DNA of 39,392 nucleotides from contig JANMWN010000262.1 of assembly GCA_031394045.1 (NCBI GenBank), forward strand, positions 1 through 39,392, written 5' to 3'. Each line of letters starts with the position of its first letter. Within the stretch, counting starts at the first letter, position 1. Below are positions 24,082-31,814 of this stretch, piece by piece. The notes beneath the pieces are model-generated. The model saw only the letters and a program-made list of their open reading frames with translations. It did not search any database and was not told the DNA's origin. Made by a program: the position numbers and the translations under genes. The stretch is from JANYIP01 sp031394045 (GTDB lineage: Bacteria > Actinomycetota > Actinomycetes > Prado026).

Positions 24082-24401
24082 GCCAGACCTCCGGCTCGGC
24101 GCGCGAGAGCCTGCTCGTTGTCCCGGTACGACGCGGCAGCGGCGGCGATCGAACGGCCGAGCGACCGCAGCCGCGCGGCCTCGGCGGCCAGCACCTCGGC
24201 GACGGCGGAGCCGGCCCCCGGAGCCGTCGCCGCCGCGGCCGAGCCGGGCACGGCGGAACCCAGGTCGTCCAGGGCAGCCCAGACCGCGGCGCTCACCTCG
24301 TCGACCCGGTGGCCCAGATCGGTCGTACGGGCCGCGATCTGGTCGAGCTGGTCGGGTGTGGACAGGATGGTCGGGCCGGTGGGTTCGGTCGGGCTGGTCA
24401 A
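24078..24401 (-). CDS. Small helical protein, EspC/WXG100-like
   Basis: 107 residues, nearly all helical and Ala-rich, with no signal peptide or membrane span. QLDQIAARTTDLGHRVDEV and a terminal SIAAAAASYRDNEQAL resemble the EspC-type T7SS target family, in which two helices pack as a hairpin. The start is TTG at 24401 with GAGAGG about 8 nt upstream. It overlaps the DUF1023 gene by GTGA. By analogy with known pairs it may form a complex with the N-terminal domain of that enzyme. Confidence 0.65.
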   Translation of the reverse strand: MTSPTEPTGPTILSTPDQLDQIAARTTDLGHRVDEVSAAVWAALDDLGSAVPGSAAAATAPGAGSAVAEVLAAEAARLRSLGRSIAAAAASYRDNEQALARRAGGLA

Positions 24402-24490
24402 GGGCGGGGCCTCTCAGGAGCCGGCGGACGGCTGGGCCTCTGCATCCTCTGCGGGCCGACTCCACGACGTCGACACCCATCCCGGTCTCG

Positions 24491-24526
24491 GTGGATAACC
24501 TCCCCGTCGGGCAGGATGGGGATAAC
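24491..24526 (+). promoter_or_regulatory. Two GGATAAC elements in the divergent EspC-like / DUF3105 gap
   Basis: GTGGATAAC (24491-24499) and GGGGATAAC (24518-24526) are near-identical and 27 bp apart in the 167-bp intergenic region. The second GATAAC could be a -10 for the DUF3105 gene (start 24569). The first resembles a DnaA box read on the opposite strand (TTATCCAC). Either role is unproven. Confidence 0.3.
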
Positions 24527-24568
24527 GTCCGTCCGCCCGTACCCCGTCGGAACTGCACTGGAGCACTC

Positions 24569-25189
24569 GTGTCGAAGAAGCACCACGCCAGCCAGGACCG
24601 CAAGGCCCGGCTCGAGGAGATCCGAAAGGAGCAGGCCGCGCAGGACCGCAAGCGCCAGCTCCTGATCGCAGGGATCACGATCCCGGTGCTTCTCGCGATC
24701 GTCATCGGCACCGTCCTGGTGATCGTGCATGCCAACGATGCGACCAAGATCGACGCGCTCAAGACGTACACCGGACTGACCCGCAACCACGTGACCACGA
24801 CGGTGAAGTACCCGCAGACACCGCCGGTGGGGGGCGACCACTTCGCGATCTGGCAGAACTGCGGGGTCTACACCTCGCCCATCGCGGACGGCAACGGCGT
24901 GCACTCGCTCGAGCACGGCGCTGTCTGGATCACCTACCAGCCCACCCTTCCGGCCGACCAGATCGCCAAGCTCGCCGCGACGGCCAAGGGCCACCTCTAC
25001 CTGATCGTGAGCCCGTACCCGAACCTGCCGGCGCCGGTGGTGGCGAGCGCGTGGGGCAAGCAGGTCTTCCTCGACAACGCCGACGACCCGCGGCTGGAGA
25101 AGTTCATCAAGGCGTACGAGCAGGGTCAGCAGGCGCCCGAGCCGGGTTCCGCGTGCACGGGCGGCACCGGCACCCCTGCCACTCAGTAG
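24569..25189 (+). CDS. DUF3105 membrane-anchored protein
   Basis: 206 residues. A charged cytoplasmic start (VSKKHHASQDRKARLEEIRK) precedes one membrane helix (LLIAGITIPVLLAIVIGTVLVIV). The outer domain has the DUF3105 hallmarks: YPQTPPVGGDHFAIWQNCGVY, HSLEHGAVWITYQP and ASAWGKQVFLDN, including the conserved GGxH and EHG histidines. Its function is unknown; the histidines suggest metal or heme binding. GTG 24569 was chosen because it places the charged segment directly before the helix, with a GGAGC ribosome site. The stop codon lies in a 17-bp tandem duplication. Confidence 0.85.
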   Translation: MSKKHHASQDRKARLEEIRKEQAAQDRKRQLLIAGITIPVLLAIVIGTVLVIVHANDATKIDALKTYTGLTRNHVTTTVKYPQTPPVGGDHFAIWQNCGVYTSPIADGNGVHSLEHGAVWITYQPTLPADQIAKLAATAKGHLYLIVSPYPNLPAPVVASAWGKQVFLDNADDPRLEKFIKAYEQGQQAPEPGSACTGGTGTPATQ

Positions 25190-25206
25190 CCCCTGCCACT
25201 GCGTAG
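25173..25206 (+). repeat. 17-bp tandem duplication spanning the DUF3105 stop codon
   Basis: CCCCTGCCACTCAGTAG (25173-25189, includes the stop) is followed at once by CCCCTGCCACTGCGTAG (25190-25206), 15 of 17 identical. Confidence 0.85.
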
Positions 25207-25210
25207 CCCC

Positions 25211-25250
25211 GTCCACCAGAAGGCAGTCCCGTCCACCAGCGGGCAGTCCC
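25211..25250 (+). repeat. 20-bp tandem duplication before the VOC gene
   Basis: GTCCACCAGAAGGCAGTCCC (25211-25230) and GTCCACCAGCGGGCAGTCCC (25231-25250) differ at 2 positions. Together with the 17-bp pair just upstream they fill most of the 91-bp gap. Confidence 0.85.
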
Positions 25251-25280
25251 GAGCACCACTACCAGAGAGAAGCCGCAGCC

Positions 25281-25640
25281 GTGGGCGTTGGCACCTTCCT
25301 GTTCGCGACGGTCGACTGCATCGAGCCGGCCCGGCTGGCCGCGTTCTGGGCCGAGCTCCTGGGCACCGAGGTCGACACCGAGATGGACGACGGCCGGTAC
25401 GTCTTCCTCAAGGGTGGCGACGGGACCCCAGTGCTCTGCTTCCAGCGCGTACCCGAGGCCAAGGCGGGCAAGACGCGCATGCACGTGGACGTCTCGGTGA
25501 CCGACCTCGCGGCGGCGACCGCCCGCGTCGTCGAGATGGGTGGCTCGTGGCCCGGTGGGGTGGAGCGGACGCTCGAGGGGTTCACCTGGCGCACCCTGGC
25601 CGACCCTGAGGGCAACGAGTTCGACATCGCCCTCGGCTGA
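25281..25640 (+). CDS. VOC (glyoxalase/bleomycin-resistance fold) protein
   Basis: 119 residues forming one VOC half-barrel pair: FLFATVDCIEPARLAAFWAE at the N-terminus, MHVDVSVTDLAAATARVVEM in the middle, and the C-terminal LADPEGNEFDIALG. This matches the short glyoxalase-like subfamily frequent in actinobacteria. The substrate is unknown. GTG 25281 has AGAGAG about 10 nt upstream. The 207 bp that follow, to the peptidase gene, hold no gene that I can see. Confidence 0.85.
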   Translation: MGVGTFLFATVDCIEPARLAAFWAELLGTEVDTEMDDGRYVFLKGGDGTPVLCFQRVPEAKAGKTRMHVDVSVTDLAAATARVVEMGGSWPGGVERTLEGFTWRTLADPEGNEFDIALG

Positions 25641-25847
25641 CCCTGGGGTGAGGCTGGGCTCGCCCTTCGCTCGCCCTCCGTCAATGACGGGCTACGTTCA
25701 GTGGCTGCACAGGTCTGTCCGGGCGGCGGTCTGTCCACAGGTTTGCCAGATCGGTTGCATCGGTCCGGGGAGTGGGGGAGTGTGCAAGCACGGCACCCCT
25801 GTCGAGGCGGCCGTCCGGGCAAGGCTCGTGCGACTTAGGGGTCACCA

Positions 25848-27458
25848 GTGCGCAAGATCATCGCTCTCACCGCTGCTGCTGGACTGGCTGCCGGCACACT
25901 CGCGGCCGTCCCGATCGTGAGTGCCTCGGCCGCGCCGTCGGCTGCTGCGGGCTCGATCAAGTGGTCGACCTGCGCTGACCCGGGCCTGGCGAGCATCGGC
26001 GGCGTCTGCGGATACCTGTCGGTCCCGCTCGACTACAGCCACCCCAAGGGCGACAAGATCCAGCTCGCCGTCTCGATGGTCCGACACACGAGCTCGGCGG
26101 CGAAGTACCAAGGGATCATGATCACCAACCCGGGCGGCCCCGGCGGCTCCGGCCTGACGCTGTCCTCGCTCGGGCAGTACGTCCCCGGCTCCTCGGCCAC
26201 GACGTACGACTGGATCGGCTTCGACCCGCGTGGCGTGGGTTCGAGCATCCCGGCGCTGAGTTGCCAGCCTGACTTCTTCCAGGGTCCGCGCCTGCCCTAC
26301 ATCCCCAAGAGCCCGGGCCTGGCCCAGAAGTGGCTGGCGATCTCAAAGTCGTACGCCCAGTCCTGCGGCAAGGCGCAGCCCGCCCTGATCCAGCACGTCA
26401 AGACGATCGACAGCGTCAAGGACATGGACCAGATCCGGATCGCGCTGGGGCAGAAGCAGATCAACTTCTTCGGCTTCTCGTACGGCACCTACCTCGGCCA
26501 GGTCTACGGCACGCTCTTCCCGACGCACGTGCGCCGGATGGTCCTCGACAGCACCGTCGACCCGCGTGGTGTCTGGTACCAGGCCAACCTCGCGCAGGAC
26601 ATCGCCTTCGAGCGCAACATCAACATCTGGTTCGGCTGGCTGGCCAGGTACGACAGCGTCTATCACCTGGGCAAGACGGCCAAGGCGGTCAGCCGGCTGT
26701 TCTACGCCGAGCAGGCAGCGCTCTACAGGAACCCGGCCGAGGGTGTCGTAGGCGGCAGCGAGTGGAACGACATCTTCCTGACCGCCGGCTACTACCAGTT
26801 CACCTGGACCGAGCTCGGTGGCGTCTTCGCCGGCTGGGTCAACGACCATGACGGCGCCACGCTGGTGGCGGAGTACGAGGGCACCGACGGCCCCGGCGAC
26901 GACAACGGCTTCGCGATGTACGACGCCACCCAGTGCACCGACGCGCAGTGGCCGCAGAAGTGGTCGACGTGGCGCAAGGACAACTGGGCCACCTACAAGA
27001 TCGCGCCGTTCGAGACCTGGTCCAACGCCTGGTACAACGCGGCCTGCCTGTACTGGCCGGCCAAGGCCGGAACGCCGGTCAAGGTCGACGGCAGCAAGGT
27101 CAAGAGCGTCCTGATGATCGACGAGACCCTTGATGCCGCGACGCCGTACGAGGGCAGCCTCTGGGTACGCCACCTCTTCCCGAACGCGTCCCTGATTGCC
27201 GAGCCCGGTGGCACCACACACGCCGGCACCCTGTTCGGCAACGCCTGCGTCGACAACCAGATCGCTTCGTACCTGGCGACCGGCAAGCTGCCCCAGCGCA
27301 AGCCGGGCTACGGCGCCGACACCTTCTGCGCACCTCTGCCGCAGCCGGTGCCGGACGGCGCAGCGACCGCTGCGGCGACACTGGCCGACCGGGCGGCCGG
27401 GCCGGGCACCCAGCCCACGACCGGCCGGGCCAGCCTGACCCGGCTGGTCCGGGGCTGA
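25848..27458 (+). CDS. Secreted S33-family (tripeptidyl aminopeptidase-like) hydrolase
   Basis: 536 residues. A signal peptide covers about 1-29 (MRKIIALTAAAGLAAGT... ending SASAAP). The alpha/beta hydrolase core has the oxyanion region ITNPGGPGGSG and WIGFDPRGVGSS, the nucleophile S211 in FFGFSYGTYLG, an aspartate in LMIDETLDAATPYEGS and the histidine in EPGGTTHAGTL. This is the SlpD/SlpE-Tap pattern of Streptomyces exopeptidases that cleave tripeptides from N-termini. The C-terminus is Ala/Gly/Thr-rich. GTG start with AGGGG about 7 nt upstream. Single gene. Confidence 0.9.
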   Translation: MRKIIALTAAAGLAAGTLAAVPIVSASAAPSAAAGSIKWSTCADPGLASIGGVCGYLSVPLDYSHPKGDKIQLAVSMVRHTSSAAKYQGIMITNPGGPGGSGLTLSSLGQYVPGSSATTYDWIGFDPRGVGSSIPALSCQPDFFQGPRLPYIPKSPGLAQKWLAISKSYAQSCGKAQPALIQHVKTIDSVKDMDQIRIALGQKQINFFGFSYGTYLGQVYGTLFPTHVRRMVLDSTVDPRGVWYQANLAQDIAFERNINIWFGWLARYDSVYHLGKTAKAVSRLFYAEQAALYRNPAEGVVGGSEWNDIFLTAGYYQFTWTELGGVFAGWVNDHDGATLVAEYEGTDGPGDDNGFAMYDATQCTDAQWPQKWSTWRKDNWATYKIAPFETWSNAWYNAACLYWPAKAGTPVKVDGSKVKSVLMIDETLDAATPYEGSLWVRHLFPNASLIAEPGGTTHAGTLFGNACVDNQIASYLATGKLPQRKPGYGADTFCAPLPQPVPDGAATAAATLADRAAGPGTQPTTGRASLTRLVRG

Positions 27459-27526
27459 CTCTCGGCTGACGTGCGGCGGTGTCTGTGCGTACGGCTGTGT
27501 CCCTGAGTGCGACTGATTGCCTAACG

Positions 27527-27610
27527 TGCGGAAGAGGGGACTCGAACCCCTACGCCCTCTCGGGCACCAGGACCTAAACCTGGCGCGGCTGCCAGTTACG
27601 CCACTCCCGC
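27527..27610 (-). tRNA. tRNA-Leu, anticodon UAG
   Basis: 84 nt, class II. The 5' end GCGGGAG (27610-27604) pairs with CTTCCGC (27534-27528) with one G-T pair, followed by discriminator A. The anticodon arm is CCAGG-TTTAGGT-CCTGG, giving UAG, which reads CUA/CUN leucine codons. A long variable arm (GCCC-GAGA-GGGC) and the T-arm (GGGG TTCGAGT CCCC) complete it. CCA is not encoded. It ends 68 nt from the peptidase stop, in opposite orientation. Confidence 0.95.
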
Positions 27611-27617
27611 TCGGGGA

Positions 27618-28088
27618 TCAGCCTAGGCCGAGGTCCCGGCGAAGTTTGGCCACGTGCCCGGTCGCCTTGACGTTGTACTGCGCCAGCGCGAGCGTGCCGT
27701 CTGCGGCGATCACGAACGTCGACCGGATCACGCCGATGACCGTCTTGCCGTACAGCTGCTTCTCGCCCCAGGCCCCGTACGCCGTCAAGGTGGTCTTGTC
27801 CGGGTCGGACAGCAGCGGGAACGTCAGGTGGTCACGCGCCCGGAACTTCGCCAGCTTCTCGGGCTTGTCGGGGGACAGCCCGAGCACCTGGATCCCCGCG
27901 GCGTGCAGCGCGTCGAGGCTGTCCCTGAAGTCGCACGCCTGCGTCGTGCACCCGGGCGTCATCGCGGCCGGGTAGACGTACAGCACGACGCGTCGGCCGC
28001 GGAAGCCGGCGAGCCCCACAGGCGCGCCCGAGTCGTCGACGAGGGTGAAGTCTGGAGCGACCTCGCCGGGCTGCAACCTCACGGTCAT
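27618..28088 (-). CDS. bcp: Bcp-type peroxiredoxin
   Basis: 156 residues. A thiol peroxidase that reduces hydrogen and organic peroxides. The peroxidatic cysteine is C47 (TPGCTTQACDF) and the resolving cysteine C52 is five residues on, the Bcp/PrxQ alpha-helix arrangement. The active-site proline of the usual YPxxxTPGC is present (YPAAMTPGC). ATG 28088 has GGAGGACCAC directly upstream, so this gene is leadered. It lies 7 nt upstream of the tRNA-Leu gene on the same strand. Confidence 0.94.
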   Translation of the reverse strand: MTVRLQPGEVAPDFTLVDDSGAPVGLAGFRGRRVVLYVYPAAMTPGCTTQACDFRDSLDALHAAGIQVLGLSPDKPEKLAKFRARDHLTFPLLSDPDKTTLTAYGAWGEKQLYGKTVIGVIRSTFVIAADGTLALAQYNVKATGHVAKLRRDLGLG

Positions 28089-28235
28089 GTGGTCCTCCGG
28101 ATGCGGAATGGCTGGTGAGGCGCCAGGCTACGGAGACGGGGTGCGACCGGCAATCCGAGCCGGCCCCAGCTCCGAAGCAGCCTCGCGACCATTACCGCAC
28201 CGCCAGAAGCACCGAGAGTCGACAACGCGCCACTG

Positions 28236-28252
28236 TTGCGAAGCAATGGCAA
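28236..28252. promoter_or_regulatory. Candidate Nur (nickel-responsive Fur-type) box
   Basis: TTGCGA - AGCAA - TGGCAA matches the published Streptomyces Nur box tTGCaa-N5-ttGCAA in the capital bases and the spacing. It lies 70 bp upstream of the NiCoT transporter start, where a nickel repressor is expected. A smaller palindrome TTGC-GAA-GCAA (28236-28246) overlaps it. Confidence 0.5.
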
Positions 28253-28321
28253 TAACCACGAGACTGCGCCTAGCCCAGTACGTACGACCCCCTGCGGGTC
28301 ACGAGCCGAGATGGGACCCCG

Positions 28322-29458
28322 ATGACCACCACCGCCCTGCTCCCCGCGGAGTCTCGCGTGGCCCGCGTCCGGGCCGCGCTCACCCGGGGCGAGTGGTTCG
28401 CCGTTGCCGGGATGACCGCCTTCGTGGCGCTGCTGCACATCGTCGGCTGGGGCGTTCTGCTGGGCGTCGTCGCCCCAGCGCACTACCAGGTGAGCTCGAC
28501 CCAGGTCTTCGGCGCGGGGCTGGGGCTGACGGCGTACACATTGGGTATGCGGCACGCGTTCGACGCCGACCACATCGCCGCCATAGACAACACCACCCGC
28601 AAGCTGATGGCCGACGGCAAGCGGCCGGTCTCGGTCGGGTTCTGGTTCTCCCTCGGCCACTCGAGCATCGTCTTCATCCTCTGCCTGCTGCTGTCCTTCG
28701 GGGTCAAGGCGCTAGCGGGCCAGGTCAGCAACGACTCCTCGACCCTGCACAGCATGACCGGCCTGGTCGGGACCGCGGTGTCCGGCACGTTCCTGTACCT
28801 GATCGGGATCCTCAACCTGATCGTGCTGTTCGGGATCCTCAAGGTGTTCCGCCAGATGCGCAGCGGTGACTACGACGAGGTCGCCCTCGAGGAGCAGCTG
28901 AACAACCGCGGGTTCATGAACCGCATCCTCGGCGGCGCGACCAAGGGCGTCACCAAGTCGTGGCACATGTACCCGGTCGGCCTGCTCTTCGGCCTCGGTT
29001 TCGACACCGCCACCGAGGTCGGGCTGCTCGTCATCGCCGGCGGCGCTGCTGCGTTCAGCCTGCCCTGGTACGCGATCCTGACGCTTCCCGTGCTGTTCGC
29101 CGCCGGGATGAGCCTGCTGGACAGCATCGACGGCTGCTTCATGAACTTCGCGTACGGGTGGGCGTTCTCCAAGCCGGTTCGCAAGGTCTACTACAACATC
29201 ACCATCACCGGCCTGTCCGTCGCCGTCGCCCTGATCATCGGCACCATCGAGCTGATCTCGATCCTCACCGAGAAGCTGAACCTCGAGTCCGGGCCGCTGG
29301 CCGCGATCGGCAACCTCGACCTGAACTCCGTCGGCTTCGCGATCGTGGGGCTCTTCGTCCTGACCTGGATCATCGCCCTCGGCATCTGGCGGTTCGGCCG
29401 GATCGAGGAGAAGTGGAGCGCGAACCTGCGTTCCCCGCTCGCCACCGAGGCCGAGTAG
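28322..29458 (+). CDS. NiCoT-family nickel/cobalt transporter (HoxN/NixA type)
   Basis: 378 residues with about eight membrane helices. The family signature HX4DH is RHAFDADHIAAIDN (H78, D83, H84) in helix II; later motifs are LGHSSIVF and LLFGLGFDTATEVGLL. It imports Ni2+ or Co2+ with high affinity; signature residues alone do not separate the two. ATG 28322 follows a 233-nt intergenic region with a candidate Nur box. No nickel enzyme (urease, hydrogenase, Ni-SOD) is in the window. A 10-bp stem follows the gene. Confidence 0.93.
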   Translation: MTTTALLPAESRVARVRAALTRGEWFAVAGMTAFVALLHIVGWGVLLGVVAPAHYQVSSTQVFGAGLGLTAYTLGMRHAFDADHIAAIDNTTRKLMADGKRPVSVGFWFSLGHSSIVFILCLLLSFGVKALAGQVSNDSSTLHSMTGLVGTAVSGTFLYLIGILNLIVLFGILKVFRQMRSGDYDEVALEEQLNNRGFMNRILGGATKGVTKSWHMYPVGLLFGLGFDTATEVGLLVIAGGAAAFSLPWYAILTLPVLFAAGMSLLDSIDGCFMNFAYGWAFSKPVRKVYYNITITGLSVAVALIIGTIELISILTEKLNLESGPLAAIGNLDLNSVGFAIVGLFVLTWIIALGIWRFGRIEEKWSANLRSPLATEAE

Positions 29459-29488
29459 CAGGCTTCTGGTCTGCTCGATCATGCGACG

Positions 29489-29516
29489 GCGTGCCGGCCC
29501 TGGTGCGCCGGCGCGC
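29489..29516 (+). terminator. 10-bp GC stem after the NiCoT gene
   Basis: GCGTGCCGGC (29489-29498) pairs with GCCGGCGCGC (29507-29516) with one G-T pair and an 8-nt loop. No T-run, as is common in actinobacteria. Confidence 0.4.
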
Positions 29517-29566
29517 GCTCACGTCGTACGGTAGGCCCTGCCGTTCGAGCCGGAGGAGACAGCGTC

Positions 29567-29818
29567 GTGACCGAGCAGACCGCTCGCAAGCCGGAGCAGA
29601 TCGAGGCTGAGATCGTGCAGGCGCGCGACTCGCTCGCCAGCACCCTCGACACGCTCGAGAACAAGCTCCGACCGGCCAACCTGATCCAGGCCGCCAAGGA
29701 CCGGGCCATCGGCATCGTCCGCCGCCCGGACGGCTCGCTCGACCCGCGGCGTGCGGCGATCGTGGCCGGCGCCGGCCTGATCCTGGTCACGTACTTCATC
29801 CGCCGCCGCAAGCTCTAG
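29567..29818 (+). CDS. DUF3618 small membrane protein
   Basis: 83 residues. The N-terminal helix EQIEAEIVQARDSLASTLDTLENKL is the DUF3618 pattern; one membrane helix (AAIVAGAGLILVTYFI) ends with the basic tail RRRKL. Such proteins usually accompany DUF1469-type phage-holin-like proteins, but none is adjacent here. GTG 29567 has CGGAGGAG about 9 nt upstream. Function unknown. Confidence 0.85.
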   Translation: MTEQTARKPEQIEAEIVQARDSLASTLDTLENKLRPANLIQAAKDRAIGIVRRPDGSLDPRRAAIVAGAGLILVTYFIRRRKL

Positions 29819-29832
29819 GCTCCCGCGACCGC

Positions 29833-30342
29833 GTGCGCAGACTCCCTCCTGGCGTCGTCCCGGTCCCGCCCGCCCCTGGGCAGGAGTCGGTGTGGGACTA
29901 CCCGCGGCCGCCCAGGCTCGAGCCCTCGTCCAAGCGGGTCGTCGTCACCCTCGGCGGCGTGATCGTGGTCGACACCGTCGCAGCGCTCCGGGTGCTTGAG
30001 ACCAGTCATCCACCTGCCTGGTACCTCCCGCTGGCCGACGCGTTGGCCGAGGCCTTCCTGCCCGTGTCCGGCACTTCCTACTGCGAGTGGAAGGGCGTCG
30101 CGCGCTATCTCGACGTCACCGCCGGCGGCGTACGCGCGGCCCGGGCGGCCTGGGTCTTCCCGGAGCCGACGCCGGGCTACGGGTCCCTGCGCGAGCACGT
30201 GTCGCTGTACCCGGCGCTGATGGACAGCTGCACCGTCGACGGCGAGGTGGTCCGCCCGCAGGAGGGCGACTTCTACGGTGGCTGGATCACCGACGACGTC
30301 GTCGGCCCCTTCAAGGGCCCACCCGGCTCCCGATACTGGTAG
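29833..30342 (+). CDS. DUF427 protein
   Basis: 169 residues, cytoplasmic. One DUF427 domain: VVVTLGGVIVVDTVAALRVLE, HPPAWYLPLAD, SGTSYCEWKGVARYLDV and a terminal GWITDDVVGPFKG. The conserved Cys-Glu-Trp-Lys-Gly box is intact. The family is common in actinobacteria and its chemistry is not established. GTG 29833 is 14 nt after the DUF3618 stop. A perfect 9-bp stem overlaps its stop codon. Confidence 0.85.
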   Translation: MRRLPPGVVPVPPAPGQESVWDYPRPPRLEPSSKRVVVTLGGVIVVDTVAALRVLETSHPPAWYLPLADALAEAFLPVSGTSYCEWKGVARYLDVTAGGVRAARAAWVFPEPTPGYGSLREHVSLYPALMDSCTVDGEVVRPQEGDFYGGWITDDVVGPFKGPPGSRYW

Positions 30343-30365
30343 GCCTGCCGGCCGATCGGCAGGCC
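30342..30365 (+). terminator. Perfect 9-bp stem after the DUF427 gene
   Basis: GGCCTGCCG (30342-30350) and CGGCAGGCC (30357-30365) pair exactly with a 6-nt loop. It begins at the last base of the stop codon and ends 6 nt before the -10 of the GroES-like gene. Confidence 0.5.
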
Positions 30366-30371
30366 AGGCGA

Positions 30372-30377
30372 TAGGTT
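30372..30377 (+). promoter_or_regulatory. -10 hexamer TAGGTT, leaderless start of the GroES-like gene
   Basis: TAGGTT plus 6 nt (GGCGTG) leads to the GTG at 30384. It selects that codon over the in-frame GTG one codon upstream. Confidence 0.55.
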
Positions 30378-30383
30378 GGCGTG

Positions 30384-30704
30384 GTGGACGAGACGCTGCC
30401 GGTCAAGCTGCTGCACGACCGGCTCCTGGTCGAGGAGGAGGTCGGCGCCGGTGACCGCAAGTCCAGCGGCGGCATCCTGATCCCCGCCACGGCTCAGGTC
30501 GGCAAGCGGCTGGCCTGGGCCCGCGTCGCGGCGGTCGGGCAGAGCGTGCGTACCGTCGAGATCGGCGACCGCGTCCTGTACGAGCCCGAGGACAGGTCCG
30601 AGGTCGAGCTGCACAGCTGCACGTACGTCCTGCTCCGCGAGCGCGACGTGCACGCTGTGGCCTCGACCCGCGTCGGCGAGGCTGGGACGGGGCTCTACCT
30701 GTGA
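30384..30704 (+). CDS. GroES-like (Cpn10) protein
   Basis: 106 residues. A chaperonin-10 beta-barrel: KLLHDRLLVEEEVG, then SSGGILIPATAQVGKR in place of the GroES mobile loop, VAAVGQ and IGDRVLYEPEDRSEVEL. The canonical GroES usually has a neighbouring groEL; none is here, and the C-terminal tail is extended. It is probably a specialised paralogue, and its partner is unknown. The stop overlaps the next gene by GTGA, so the three genes 30384-31713 form one operon. Confidence 0.88.
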   Translation: MDETLPVKLLHDRLLVEEEVGAGDRKSSGGILIPATAQVGKRLAWARVAAVGQSVRTVEIGDRVLYEPEDRSEVELHSCTYVLLRERDVHAVASTRVGEAGTGLYL

Positions 30705-30925
30705 CGACCGAGGGCGCCGCGCCGACGATCCGCCTCTACGTCGACCTCTCCGACGGGATCAACCGGACGTACGACGTGTCGCGCTACACGATCGAGAGTG
30801 GCGTGCTCCGGCTGTTCGCCCCGGACCCGGACCCGGCAGGGGGAGCCGCCGAGATCGAGCTGGCTGCGTTCGCGGTCGGTGGCTGGCTGCGTTTCGAGCG
30901 CGACCTGACCGGCGCGACCGGATGA
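30701..30925 (+). CDS. 74-residue conserved small protein between GroES-like and SDR
   Basis: Acidic, beta-rich, with no signal or membrane span: TIRLYVDLSDGINRTYDVSRY then AEIELAAFAVGGWLRFERD. I recognise no named domain. Four-base overlaps with both neighbours (GTGA upstream, ATGA downstream) make it a genuine operon member with coupled translation. Confidence 0.75.
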   Translation: MTTEGAAPTIRLYVDLSDGINRTYDVSRYTIESGVLRLFAPDPDPAGGAAEIELAAFAVGGWLRFERDLTGATG

Positions 30926-31713
30926 GCGGGGCACTGCAGGGCCAGGTCGCGATCGTCACGGGGGCCGGCAGCGCGACCGGGATCGGCTTCGCCATCGCGC
31001 GGTTCCTGGCCGAGCAGGGCGCCAACGTCCTGCTCGCCGCGACCAGCGACCGCATCCACGATCGCGTCGCCGAGCTCACCGGCCAGGGCCTGACAGCGCG
31101 AGCCTTCATCGGCGACCTCACCGACGAGCAGGTAGCCGCCGATCTGGTCGCTTCCGCCGAGGCGGCGTGGGGCCGCCTCGACATCGTGGTCAACAACGCC
31201 GGCATGGTCTTGGTGGCGACCGGCGCGGACGCGAGCGGCCCGCTCGAGTACGTGAGCCGGAGCGGCTGGGACGACGCGATGGCGCGCAACCTCACGACCG
31301 CCTTCCTCGTCTGCCGCGCGGCCGTTCCGGCCTTGCGTACCAACGGGTACGGCCGCATCGTCAACATCTCTTCGGTGACGGGACCGATGGTCTCGATGCC
31401 CGACTCCGCTCCGTACAGCGCCGCCAAGGCCGGAATGCTGGGCCTGACGAGGGCGCTCGCGATCGAGCTGGGACGCGACAACATCACTGTGAATGCCGTC
31501 ACACCTGGCTGGATCGACACCGAGTCCGCGACCGACGAGGAGCGCGCCTCGGGCCGGGCGACACCCGTCGGCCGTCCCGGCAGTGCGGCAGAAGTTGCTG
31601 CTGCAGCAGGGTTTTTGGCCTCGCCGGGTGCCTCATACGTCACCGGCACGATGCTCGTCGTCGACGGTGGCAACTCGATCGTCGAGGACCGCAGCGGGGC
31701 GCTGTGGCGTTGA
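30922..31713 (+). CDS. Short-chain dehydrogenase/reductase
   Basis: 263 residues, classical SDR. The nucleotide loop TGAGSATGIG (13-22) is present, as are VVNNAGM, the catalytic serine in VNISSVTG, the YxxxK pair in APYSAAKAG, and the C-terminal YVTGTMLVVDGGNS. The loop contains two extra residues compared with TGxxxGIG, as in some FabG-like actinobacterial enzymes. The substrate is unknown. ATG overlaps the previous stop. Confidence 0.92.
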   Translation: MSGALQGQVAIVTGAGSATGIGFAIARFLAEQGANVLLAATSDRIHDRVAELTGQGLTARAFIGDLTDEQVAADLVASAEAAWGRLDIVVNNAGMVLVATGADASGPLEYVSRSGWDDAMARNLTTAFLVCRAAVPALRTNGYGRIVNISSVTGPMVSMPDSAPYSAAKAGMLGLTRALAIELGRDNITVNAVTPGWIDTESATDEERASGRATPVGRPGSAAEVAAAAGFLASPGASYVTGTMLVVDGGNSIVEDRSGALWR

Positions 31714-31814
31714 GCAGCGCCGCGAGCGGCTACTCTTTCCCTAGCAACTCCCACGGCGCGCACTTGGCGTGCCGGGCCCGTCCAGGTCAACCGTCCGGCT
31801 GCTGAGCCTGACCG

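Noticed and set aside
24491..24499. GTGGATAAC as a replication-origin DnaA box
   Set aside because: A single weak match without a cluster, an AT-rich region or dnaA/dnaN neighbours.
27527..27610. tRNA-Leu 3' end as an integrative-element attachment site
   Set aside because: No integrase nearby and no second copy of the tRNA 3' end in the window.
28225..28260. CCACTGT resembling the core of a cobalamin riboswitch before the NiCoT gene
   Set aside because: The other conserved parts (the GGTG...TCC segment at the right distance and the GCCAGGAGACC-like box) are missing. The Nur-like motif explains the site better.
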